Shown here: in pieces, positions 1 to 7,351 of the stretch
Numbering within the stretch: position 1 is the first letter of the stretch
How the letters are laid out: each line of letters begins with the position of its first letter
NCBI GenBank assembly: GCA_016867005.1
Contig: VGKM01000032.1
Location: 1-11,010, forward strand
Direction of reading: 5' to 3'
DNA length: 11,010 bases
DNA from: Candidatus Omnitrophota bacterium
GTDB lineage: Bacteria > Omnitrophota > Gorgyraeia > Gygaellales > Profunditerraquicolaceae
Program-made: the position numbers and the translations under genes
Notes under the pieces: generated by a model
The model's input: only the letters and a program-made list of their open reading frames with translations
Told to the model about the DNA's origin: nothing
Databases searched by the model: none

Positions 1-329
1 AGGTTTCGGATGGTATTATGATCGCGCGTGGGGATATGGGGGTATCATTGCCCATATATGAAATTCCTGTTATCCAGAAGATGATTATCAAGAAATGTAA
101 CCGCGCAGGGAAGTTTGTTATAACCGCCACACAGATGCTTGAGAGCATGGCGGATAATCTCCGCCCTGCCCGCGCTGAGGTAACCGACGTTGCCAACGCC
201 ATTATAGACGGCACTGATTTTGTCATGCTTTCGGCGGAATCAGCCGTGGGGAAATATCCGGTTGAAACAGTTGCCATGATGAACAATATCATAAAATTTA
301 CCGAGAGATATTTGAAAGGCAAAAAATGA
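1..329 (+). CDS. pyk: Pyruvate kinase, 3' part, lacking the usual C-terminal domain
   Basis: Pyruvate kinase transfers phosphate from phosphoenolpyruvate to ADP in the last step of glycolysis (cytoplasm). The gene enters from outside the window: the frame is open from base 3, reading VSDGIMIARGDMGV, so the ATG at 18 is internal. Visible family blocks are IARGDMG (metal-binding Asp), KCNRAGK, the TATQMLESM substrate loop, RAEVTDVANAI and DGTDFVMLSAESAVGKYPVE. The last has MLSAES where most homologues have MLSGE. The protein ends about 20 residues later, at FTERYLKGKK. In well-known pyruvate kinases such as E. coli PykF about 125 further residues form the C-terminal domain, used for allostery and subunit contacts, and they are absent here. 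No frameshifted remnant follows, because the ATPase gene begins at once in an ATGA overlap, so the short form looks genuine. Identity is secure; full length and regulation cannot be seen. Confidence 0.95.
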   Translation, partial: VSDGIMIARGDMGVSLPIYEIPVIQKMIIKKCNRAGKFVITATQMLESMADNLRPARAEVTDVANAIIDGTDFVMLSAESAVGKYPVETVAMMNNIIKFTERYLKGKK

Positions 330-3040
330 AAAAGCTAGAGTGGTACCAGCATTCGATAGAAGAGGTCTTGGCGCATCTTCAGGCTAGCGCATCCGGGCTC
401 ACCGGCCAGGAGGCCAAGGCCAGGCTGGATAAATACGGGTTAAACCAGTTGCTGTCAAAAAAGAGGGAAAGCAAATTCCTCATCTTTGTTAAACAATTCA
501 AAAGCCCGCTTATCTACATCCTGTTGTTGGCTGTTTTAATTTCGTTTTTTGTCGGTAAAACTACCAATGCGCTGGTTATCCTTTTTGTATTGTGCTCTAA
601 TGCGGTAATGGGTTTTATACAGGAATCCAGGGCCCAGAGTACTATGGACTCCCTTAAGGAGTTGTCATCGCCAAAGGCCAAGGTAGTGCGTTCAGGCGGA
701 GTGACAGAGATAGCCACCAAAGATCTCGTCCCCGGAGATATTATCTTAGTAGAGTCTGGAAGCAGGGTTCCCGCGGATGCGCGGATTATCGAATCTGTAA
801 GGCTCCAGGTGGATGAGGCCGCGCTTACCGGAGAATCCCAGCCGGTATACAAGATCACAGATTCGATTAAACTAGAAGCCACAATTGGCGATAGGCTGAA
901 CATGCTCTTTGCCGGGACGGTTATAGCTTCAGGCAGAGGCAAGGCCGTAGTTATCGCTACAGGCATGAATACGGAAATCGGTAAGATCGCCGGGATTATT
1001 CAATCGGCTCCGGAAGTAAAGACTCCCTTTCAGTGCCGCATGGAGGCTTTCGGTAAAATTATTATTCTTGTGGTTTTGGCGCAGGTAACCTTTGCATTTA
1101 TTGTGGGGTGGTTCCTGCGGCGCCTCCCATTTTATGAAATATTTATGGTTGTCTTAAGCCAAACGGTTTCTTCTATCCCCGAAGGCCTGCCTGTGGCGGT
1201 AACGGTAGCTCTAGCTGTGGGCATGCAGAGAATGGCAAAGAGAAAGGCCTTTGTCAGGAAACTAGCGGCGGTAGAGGGGTTAGGCAGCGCCACTTTTATT
1301 TGCAGCGATAAGACCGGGACCCTTACGCAAAACGAAATGACATCCCGAAGAATAGCTACAATGAATCAAGTAATAGAAATAACCGGGGCAGGGTATAATC
1401 CCCAGGGCGAATTCTTAGTCGACGCCAACAAGATAAAGCCGCTCGAAAATGAAGAGATAAAGCTATTGCTTGAGACGGCCTCTCTTTGCAATAATGCCCA
1501 ATTAAAAGAGAGGCAGGACGGCAATAGCGGGTTCAAAACCTCGGGCGACCCCACGGAAATTGCCTATCTGGCGGCGGCGGTCAAGGCAGGGATAAACCCG
1601 GAAGAGCTTAACGCGCGATTCCCCAGGGTCGATGAAATCCCTTTTGAGTCCCATATCCAGATGATGGCAACCAGGCATAAGCTCAGCGATAATAAAACCA
1701 CGATATACGTCAAGGGGGCTCCGGAGAAGATAGTAGAAATTTGCGGTTATTATCTTGAAGGCGGCAAGATAACGGAATTAACGGATCCTTTGCGTAAGGA
1801 AATATTATTAAGTTCGGAAAGAATGGCAAAGGACGCGCTTAGGGTATTGGCCTTTGGTTTTAGCGAAGACAGTAATGCGCGGAGCGTTAAGTTTGATTGG
1901 GATTTCCTGAAAGGAAAGCTTATTTTTTCCGGCCTGATCGGAAATATTGACCCGCCGCGGCAGGAGGCTAAAGAGGCGATCAGGATATGTAAAAACGCAG
2001 GTATAAAGATAGTGATGATTACCGGCGACCATCTCTTGACTGCCGAGGCAGTGGCGCTCGAGTTAGGGATAAGAAAAAAGGATGATGAGGGCATCACCGG
2101 AGATTTATTAGACCATATGACCGACGAGGAATTGGAGGGCGTAGTAAAGAACTTTACGGTCTTTGCCAGGATTGAGCCAAAACACAAGTATCGGATTGTC
2201 AAGGCGCTGCAAAGGCAGAATGAAGTAGTGGCGATGACAGGAGACGGCGTAAACGACGCCCCGGCATTGGCAGCGGCAGATATTGGGGTGGCAATGGGCA
2301 TAACTGGCACAGATGTAGCCAAGGAGTCAAGTAGTATGGTTATTGCCGATGATAATTTTGCCACTATTGTGGATGCGGTTAAAGAAGGCCGGGGCATAAC
2401 CGCTAATATGCGCAAGACCATACTTTACCTGCTTTGTTCCAGCAGCACCGAAATCTTAGTTTTGATCACCACCTTAGCAATAGGGGTGCCTTTACCGTTA
2501 TTTGCCTTACAGATTTTATGGATAAACCTTGTTACGGACGGAGCCCTTACGGTTAACTTGATTATGGAACCCAAAGAAGACGTAATGAACCATCCGCCGG
2601 ATAAGAAAAACGAGCCTTTATTGACTAAGAGGTTGATAAAGTTGTTGTCTTTCCGCGCCCCTATTATGGCCGCGGGGATTATCGGCCTTTTTATTTACGA
2701 AATAAACAGAGGGATGCCTTTGGTCTATTGCCGCAGCGTTGCCTTTACAACTCTGGCAGTCACGCAATGGTTAAACGGGATTAACTGCCGTTCCGATACA
2801 AGATCTATTTTTCAAATGCCATTTTTCGGCAACAAGTATTTACTCCTGGGTTTGACCTCGGCAATAACTTTACATTTTGCAGTACTCTATGTACCTTTTT
2901 TACAAAATATTTTTTCTACTGTTGCGTTTAACCTAACAGACTGGATCAAGATTATAATAGCGGGGAGTAGCATATTCTGGTTAGAAGAGGCAAGGAAATT
3001 CATAGCTAATCTCCGCCTCTTTAGGATAGGCAAGAATTAA
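326..3040 (+). CDS. P2-type cation-transporting ATPase, probably Ca2+
   Basis: This 904-residue membrane pump, a usual length for the family, couples ATP hydrolysis to cation export. The sequence shows the N-terminal cation-ATPase domain (about 1-50), the first helix pair (about 60-100), the actuator domain with TGES (168-171), M4 with PEGLP (285-289), the phosphorylation motif DKTGT (Asp328), the nucleotide-binding KGAPE (463-467), TGD (566-568), the hinge TGDGVNDAP (638-646) and six C-terminal helices. Against SERCA, Glu286 (M4), Asn734 and Asp738 (M6) of Ca site II are kept, as is Glu709 (M5). The M8 glutamate is Gln814, as in plasma-membrane Ca2+ pumps, and the M5 Asn is Ser. This favours one Ca2+ per cycle, but Na+ or Mn2+ cannot be excluded. 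The ATG overlaps the pyruvate kinase stop (ATGA), indicating translational coupling. Confidence 0.93.
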   Translation: MKKLEWYQHSIEEVLAHLQASASGLTGQEAKARLDKYGLNQLLSKKRESKFLIFVKQFKSPLIYILLLAVLISFFVGKTTNALVILFVLCSNAVMGFIQESRAQSTMDSLKELSSPKAKVVRSGGVTEIATKDLVPGDIILVESGSRVPADARIIESVRLQVDEAALTGESQPVYKITDSIKLEATIGDRLNMLFAGTVIASGRGKAVVIATGMNTEIGKIAGIIQSAPEVKTPFQCRMEAFGKIIILVVLAQVTFAFIVGWFLRRLPFYEIFMVVLSQTVSSIPEGLPVAVTVALAVGMQRMAKRKAFVRKLAAVEGLGSATFICSDKTGTLTQNEMTSRRIATMNQVIEITGAGYNPQGEFLVDANKIKPLENEEIKLLLETASLCNNAQLKERQDGNSGFKTSGDPTEIAYLAAAVKAGINPEELNARFPRVDEIPFESHIQMMATRHKLSDNKTTIYVKGAPEKIVEICGYYLEGGKITELTDPLRKEILLSSERMAKDALRVLAFGFSEDSNARSVKFDWDFLKGKLIFSGLIGNIDPPRQEAKEAIRICKNAGIKIVMITGDHLLTAEAVALELGIRKKDDEGITGDLLDHMTDEELEGVVKNFTVFARIEPKHKYRIVKALQRQNEVVAMTGDGVNDAPALAAADIGVAMGITGTDVAKESSSMVIADDNFATIVDAVKEGRGITANMRKTILYLLCSSSTEILVLITTLAIGVPLPLFALQILWINLVTDGALTVNLIMEPKEDVMNHPPDKKNEPLLTKRLIKLLSFRAPIMAAGIIGLFIYEINRGMPLVYCRSVAFTTLAVTQWLNGINCRSDTRSIFQMPFFGNKYLLLGLTSAITLHFAVLYVPFLQNIFSTVAFNLTDWIKIIIAGSSIFWLEEARKFIANLRLFRIGKN

Positions 3041-3244
3041 CATTTTATCTGCCAAATAGCTACATATAATTTAACAGCGGTCTTAAACCCCGCAAAACCT
3101 TAGAGTTCCTTATCAGCCAGGCTTACCGTTGCGGCAATGCACGTTGAATAATCTTGCCACCGTAGATCTATACCCGCAGTCAGCACAATTTCCTTTTATC
3201 ATCCCGGAGATAAGCGAGGAATTACCTCCAAGTTCAAAATATTC

Positions 3245-3273
3245 TTGATATATTAAGGTATTGAGTCTATAAT
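3245..3273 (+). promoter_or_regulatory. Sigma70-type promoter for the diadenylate cyclase gene
   Basis: TTGATA at 3245-3250 (one mismatch to TTGACA) is followed after exactly 17 bases by a perfect TATAAT at 3268-3273. Transcription would start near 3280, giving a leader of roughly 110 bases before the ATG at 3393. The match is seen in the sequence; activity is inferred. It suggests that the second-messenger gene is transcribed independently of the pyruvate kinase-ATPase pair. Confidence 0.65.
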
Positions 3274-3310
3274 TGTTTTTGTAAATAGGGAAATGCAGCG
3301 CCAGGGATAT

Positions 3311-3328
3311 GTTCGAACCGCAGCTGCG
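3311..3328. repeat. Two abutting perfect palindromes in the leader
   Basis: GTTCGAAC (3311-3318) is directly followed by CGCAGCTGCG (3319-3328); each equals its own reverse complement. They lie about 30-50 bases downstream of the predicted transcription start and 64 bases before the start codon, a position suited to a dimeric repressor site. No regulator can be named, and chance is possible. Confidence 0.4.
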
Positions 3329-3392
3329 TGAGAAATCGCTCCGGGCTCCTAAATTTACCTGCGCCCTGCAAAAAATCCGCTGAGAGGCCATT

Positions 3393-4841
3393 ATGAATAT
3401 GTTTGACATTCTATCCATTGCTCAAAAGATTAGGATTTCCGATATCACAGACATAGGGATAATAACTGTTTTTATCTATCTTATCTTAGTATGGTTTAAA
3501 AAATCAAGGGCCAGGCTAATGCTCTTGGGGATGGTTATCCTCAGCTCGATCTATATTCTTGCCAGAATTTTTAATCTTTATCTTACTACTATGGTATTTC
3601 AGGCTTTCCTTGCCGTTTTTCTTATTGCCCTAGTAGTAATATTCCAGGAGGATATAAGATATTTCTTCGAGCGGTTGGCTGTGTGGAGCGTAAGTCGCAG
3701 GCATGCCGGAAGAATGGTGTTAAACCAGGATATTGATGCTTTAGCTTCGGCCATGGCTAATCTTTCCAGAAAACGAATTGGCGCTTTGATAGTTATTAGA
3801 GGCAATGATCCTTTGGACCGGCATCTTGAGGTCGGGACTACTATAGATGCTTTGTTGAACCAGGACCTGCTGGAGAGTATTTTTGATCCCCATGTTCCCA
3901 CTCATGACGGAGCGGTAATTGTTGAAGGCGGGCGCCTGATTAAGTTTGGTTGCCACCTTCCTCTTTCCGTAAACTTACGCGAGATCAGCCGTTTCGGCAC
4001 TAGGCATGCCGCAGCTTTAGGGCTGGCCGAACGCACGGATGCATTCTGTATTATTTCTTCCGAAGAGCGGGGAATAATCTCGGTAGCTGAAGCAGGTAAC
4101 TTGGTGGAATTGAGCGACGTAGAAGAATTAAAGAAGCTGCTTATAAAATTCTATCAGAATAGATTCCCTGTTAAGAAAAGGAGCATCCTGACCGGTTTTT
4201 TTACCACGCATTTATTAGAAAAGATTATTGCTGTTATTTTAGCAGCCGGCTTGTGGGTATTTTTCGGGCATCGCATCGAAAACGTGCGTCGGGACCTTGT
4301 TATCCCGGTAGAGTACCGAAATCTGGCCTCTGATAAGATTGTCGCAGACCCAAAACCCAAAGATGTAACAATTACCTTGAGCGGCTCTGAACGGGCTTTC
4401 GACTTGCTTAAGCCCTCCGAGCTAAAGCTGTCTTTAGATATGTCCGCGCTTGGAGAGGGAGAGCACAAGTTCCCTGTTACAAAAAAACTTATGAAATTTC
4501 CCGTCGGGCTTTCTCTTGTGAATGCTGAACCGGAAGATATAATTCTTAAAATATATAAATTAATTACCTATACGCTTCCAGTATCGACAAAGACTGAAGG
4601 CAGTTTGCCTAGAGGGTTGGCGTTAAAACAAATAAATATTGATCCAAAAGAGGTTGCATTAGTCGCCCCTACCTCAATCCCCAAAGAAACAATAAAAGTT
4701 ACGACAGAAGCCGTAGACTTAAGGTTGATAAACGAAACCGTGACTTTTAACTCCAAATTACTTTTGCCTGCCGGAACACGCCTTATTGATGGAAAGCCCA
4801 TAGAAGTAAAAATAACGGTTGAAATAGAAAAACGAGAATAA
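3393..4841 (+). CDS. cdaA: Diadenylate cyclase (CdaA-like) fused to two YbbR domains
   Basis: The enzyme makes c-di-AMP from two ATP at the membrane. In this 482-residue protein, three N-terminal helices (about 21-85) ending in VVIFQEDIR match CdaA, followed by a coiled linker and a DAC domain (about 110-245) with GALIVI, the catalytic DGA (172-174) and GTRH (202-205). A further membrane helix (about 274-291) leads into two YbbR domains (about 298-390 and 393-479), the outward-facing fold of CdaR, the CdaA regulator. In Firmicutes cdaA and cdaR are separate adjacent genes followed by glmM; here they are one polypeptide and glmM is absent. The conserved RHR motif reads RHA (204-206), so activity needs testing. 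The start is supported by GAGAGG at 3382-3387, five bases upstream, and by its own promoter. The osmotic-stress genes downstream fit c-di-AMP's known control of K+ and osmolytes. Confidence 0.9.
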   Translation: MNMFDILSIAQKIRISDITDIGIITVFIYLILVWFKKSRARLMLLGMVILSSIYILARIFNLYLTTMVFQAFLAVFLIALVVIFQEDIRYFFERLAVWSVSRRHAGRMVLNQDIDALASAMANLSRKRIGALIVIRGNDPLDRHLEVGTTIDALLNQDLLESIFDPHVPTHDGAVIVEGGRLIKFGCHLPLSVNLREISRFGTRHAAALGLAERTDAFCIISSEERGIISVAEAGNLVELSDVEELKKLLIKFYQNRFPVKKRSILTGFFTTHLLEKIIAVILAAGLWVFFGHRIENVRRDLVIPVEYRNLASDKIVADPKPKDVTITLSGSERAFDLLKPSELKLSLDMSALGEGEHKFPVTKKLMKFPVGLSLVNAEPEDIILKIYKLITYTLPVSTKTEGSLPRGLALKQINIDPKEVALVAPTSIPKETIKVTTEAVDLRLINETVTFNSKLLLPAGTRLIDGKPIEVKITVEIEKRE

Positions 4842-5098
4842 ATCAAATATCAAACAAAAGATTCTGGATTTTTGAGGGAGCGCTTATTTTGGCTATTTAT
4901 CGAAAAGACGGTAAAAAAACACAATTCATTGGGGCCCCGCATGGCGATGTTATTCCCAAGGTAAACGATGAATTAATATGTTATGTTAAAGAGGATAATA
5001 TTAGCAAGATTTTTTCTCCGGCAAGGCAGTAGATAGTCGGGCCGCCATCTAATTTAATAATCAGGTAACGGCTTTTATTCTTTAGGAGAACCAGTTAA
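4842..5098. other. Spacer between diadenylate cyclase and sensor-OtsA genes
   Basis: Besides the TrkA_C-like fragment, this spacer contains a weak 4-base stem (GCCG 5041-5044 with CGGC 5069-5072) followed by a T-rich run, and the AGGAG ribosome binding site (5084-5088) of the next gene. I see no good promoter match, so the trehalose operon may be read from the upstream promoter or from an atypical one. Confidence 0.5.
4859..5032 (+). pseudogene. TrkA_C/RCK_C-like domain fragment, no ATG start
   Basis: The frame reads FEGALILAIYRKDG, then FIGAPHGDVIPKVNDELICY and VKEDNISKIF, ending at TAG 5030-5032. This resembles the second half of TrkA_C (RCK_C) domains, whose typical pattern is IxRxDG...IGAPxGDTxIxxGDxLIxYG. 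Full domains have about 70-80 residues and usually follow a nucleotide-binding or channel domain, both missing here. No ATG exists in frame. A TTG at 4889 lies 8 bases after GAGGGAG (4874-4880) and would give a 47-residue protein. The family-like sequence (FEGALIL) begins before that TTG, which favours a decayed remnant over an intact gene. Complete members of this domain class gate K+ transport, and some bind c-di-AMP (KtrA), which is notable directly behind a c-di-AMP synthase gene. Confidence 0.5.
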
Positions 5099-7339
5099 AT
5101 GAAAAGAATTCTTCTGTTTATCTTGCCCATATTAATTTTAGTTGCGCTTGGGTTCACTATTTCCGGTATCATGCAAGCCCGTTTCACGGAAGAAAAGTTT
5201 ATGGATGACTTAAAAAGAAAAGCCAGGGCCGTGGACGAGGGCTTGGAGCTATCTGCCAGGTATATCCTTATTAATAACGACTTAAAGCAAGCCAACCGTT
5301 TAGTTGATAGTTTCCAGAAAAGAGAAAGGCTGCAGGGTTGCGTCATTTACGATAAAGACGGACAAATACTAGCTATTACCGAACGATTTTCTGATTTTAA
5401 GCAGAGAGAAAGGCCGTATCTTAAAGATATCCTATCTTCAAAGATTCCCCGCGGCGCGCTAGAGAAATTTAAAGAGTATTCTGTATATAGTTATATTTTA
5501 CCTGTTTTAAATGACGATGAGAGCGTGTTGGGTATGGTAGAGGTAATCTATGATACTTCCTATATGTTTACCACCCTGACTGAATTATGGAGAAAAATAA
5601 GCGTTAATTCCATAGTGCTTATATTACTGATAGTTTTGGTTGCTTTATTGATCCAAAGACAAATTTTTATTATGCCTGTGCGCAGGTTAACTCAATGGTT
5701 TACGCATTTTCAGAGAGGCGAAACCGATAAATTAAAACCATTTGAAGAAAAAGGAGAATTCGGAAAGCTTATTAGTGAGGTAGAGCAGGTCGCCTTAAGT
5801 ATAAGGGTAGCCCGTCGTACTATATCTGATGAAGCAAATGTCCGATTGCAAAAAGAAGAGCTTTGGACCGAGACTAAACTTAAAGACCTTATTCACGCAA
5901 AACTAGGAGATAATTCGTTATTCATAGTTTCTAACAGAGAGCCGTATATGCATGTCTTTGATGAGAGTACGGGTAAGTCTACATGCATAATGCCGGCAAG
6001 CGGAGTTGTTACTGCAATCCATCCTATACTTTCGGCATGCGGAGGTACATGGGTTGCTCATGGCAGCGGTAATGCCGATAGGAAATTCGTTAACTCTAAA
6101 GATAAGCTCGGCGTGCCACCTGAAGACAACCGCTATATTCTTAAAAGAGTCTGGCTTAATAAGGAAGAGGAGCAGGGTTATTATTATGGTTTTTCAAATG
6201 AAGGGTTATGGCCTTTATGCCATAACACACATACGCGCCCGGTCTTTAGAGAATCCGACTGGCGCATGTATAAAGAAGTAAATCAAAAATTTGCTGATAG
6301 CGTTTTGGATGAACTGCCGGCCAGCAGCCCCTTTATATTTATACAGGATTACCACTTTACTCTTTTACCCAAAATGATAAAAGATAAACGCCCGGATGCA
6401 AAGGTAGCCTTATTCTGGCACATACCCTGGCCTACCCCCGAGGCCTTTATGATCTGTCCCTATCAAAATGAGATTCTAGAGGGAATGCTAGGATCCGATT
6501 TAATCGGTTTTCATGTTCAGAACCATTGTAATAATTTTCTTGATACCGCCAACCGCCTGCTTGAGTCACGGGTAGACACTGAAAAATTTAGTGTTGTGCG
6601 CTCGGGAAAAGAAACTTTTATAAGGGCTTTCCCTATAAGCATAAACGCACATATAAGCGATAATTCATTCAGGGTCAATCCGATAAGGCAGGTAGAAAAG
6701 CTGAAGAAAGAGTTTGAGCTTGAGAATGAAATTATTGCTGTGGGCGTAGATAGAATTGATTATACTAAAGGTATAGTCGAAAGAATCTTAGCGATAGACA
6801 GATTTTTAGATAAGTATCCTGAGTATAGAAAAAAATTTGTTTTTATACAGTTAGCCGCTCCAAGCCGTACACATATTAAGCGTTATCATGATCTGATTGG
6901 AGAAATTGATGAATTGGTTGAAAAAATTAACTGGAAGCATATAGACGGGGATTGGAAACCGGTAATCTATCTTAAGAAGCATTTTTCACAGGACGATATC
7001 CAGCCCTATTATAAACTCGGAGATATTTGTATTGTCAGTTCACTGCATGATGGGATGAATCTGGTAGCTAAGGAATATATAGCAGAGAAGGATGACCTAT
7101 CCGGCATCCTGATCTTAAGCCAGTTTACCGGAGCAGCGCGCGAGCTCAGCGATGCTATTCTGATTAATCCGTATTCGATTGAGGAGTTTGCTGATAGCAT
7201 AAAGCTGGCAATTCAGATGCCCAAAGAAGAGAAACAGAGGCGTATGGAAAATATGCGCAAGGTAATAGCCGAAAATAATATTTACCGCTGGGCAGCAAAT
7301 GTTATTACCGAGCTAATTACTTTAAAAAATATAACTTAG
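5099..7339 (+). CDS. otsA: Membrane sensor (Cache-like, HAMP) fused to trehalose-6-phosphate synthase
   Basis: The product makes trehalose-6-phosphate from a nucleotide-activated glucose donor and glucose-6-phosphate. Its 746 residues comprise a membrane helix (about 4-24), an extracytoplasmic domain of about 140 residues with Cache-like strands (CVIYDKDGQILAI, GMVEVIYD), a second helix (about 169-187), a HAMP domain (about 188-242; Pro193, EFG 220-222), a helical linker and a full GT20 domain (about 273-746). Catalytic blocks aligned with E. coli OtsA are SNREPY (278-283), Asp417 in QDYH, HIPWPTPE (441-448), DRIDYTKG (551-558, with the phosphate-binding Arg552 and Lys557), DGMNLVAKE (651-659) and SQFTGAARE (674-682). 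Classical OtsA is soluble at about 470 residues; the first 270 here are extra. No kinase, cyclase or methyl-accepting region lies between HAMP and enzyme, so the sensor probably controls catalysis directly (inference). AGGAG at 5084-5088 supports the start. Confidence 0.92.
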   Translation: MKRILLFILPILILVALGFTISGIMQARFTEEKFMDDLKRKARAVDEGLELSARYILINNDLKQANRLVDSFQKRERLQGCVIYDKDGQILAITERFSDFKQRERPYLKDILSSKIPRGALEKFKEYSVYSYILPVLNDDESVLGMVEVIYDTSYMFTTLTELWRKISVNSIVLILLIVLVALLIQRQIFIMPVRRLTQWFTHFQRGETDKLKPFEEKGEFGKLISEVEQVALSIRVARRTISDEANVRLQKEELWTETKLKDLIHAKLGDNSLFIVSNREPYMHVFDESTGKSTCIMPASGVVTAIHPILSACGGTWVAHGSGNADRKFVNSKDKLGVPPEDNRYILKRVWLNKEEEQGYYYGFSNEGLWPLCHNTHTRPVFRESDWRMYKEVNQKFADSVLDELPASSPFIFIQDYHFTLLPKMIKDKRPDAKVALFWHIPWPTPEAFMICPYQNEILEGMLGSDLIGFHVQNHCNNFLDTANRLLESRVDTEKFSVVRSGKETFIRAFPISINAHISDNSFRVNPIRQVEKLKKEFELENEIIAVGVDRIDYTKGIVERILAIDRFLDKYPEYRKKFVFIQLAAPSRTHIKRYHDLIGEIDELVEKINWKHIDGDWKPVIYLKKHFSQDDIQPYYKLGDICIVSSLHDGMNLVAKEYIAEKDDLSGILILSQFTGAARELSDAILINPYSIEEFADSIKLAIQMPKEEKQRRMENMRKVIAENNIYRWAANVITELITLKNIT

Positions 7340-7351
7340 GGGGAATGGATG
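7338..7351 (+). promoter_or_regulatory. Ribosome binding site with a decoy ATG before mscS
   Basis: AGGGGGA (7338-7344) overlaps the TAG of the previous gene. Two ATGs follow, at 7345 (Met-Asp-Gly-stop) and 7349 (the true long frame). The short spacing and the overlap suggest coupling to translation of the OtsA gene. Whether the decoy lowers expression is unknown. Confidence 0.5.

Larger units (their letters stand above)
3041..3392. other. 352-base spacer between ATPase and diadenylate cyclase genes
   Basis: No convincing + strand gene is present. The spacer holds a strong sigma70-like promoter (3245-3273), two abutting palindromes (3311-3328) and a purine-rich ribosome binding site for the next gene. 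On the minus strand, 3113-3391 is open without interruption (about 92 codons from an ATG at 3391, or 101 from one at 3418). It ends with a CxxC motif (CADCGYR) and two consecutive stops. It has no visible Shine-Dalgarno and I recognise no family, so I do not call it a gene. A clear terminator for the upstream pair was not found. Confidence 0.7.

Noticed and set aside
1750..2421. 223-codon open frame on the minus strand
   Set aside because: It lies wholly inside the ATPase gene, is Ser/Ala/Ile-rich without motifs, and mirrors conserved coding sequence on the other strand.
3078..3094. GCGG...CCGC hairpin after the ATPase gene as a terminator
   Set aside because: The stem is only 4 bases and no T-run follows.
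3306..3322. GTTCGAAC resembling a tRNA T-loop
   Set aside because: Flanking bases do not form the 5-base T stem, and no acceptor, D or anticodon arm can be built around it.
5041..5080. GCCG...CGGC stem followed by TTTTATTCTTT as a terminator before the sensor-OtsA gene
   Set aside because: The stem is 4 bases with a 24-base loop, too weak to claim.
6006..6281. 91-codon + strand frame inside the OtsA catalytic region
   Set aside because: It overlaps conserved GT20 coding sequence in another frame and has no recognisable content.
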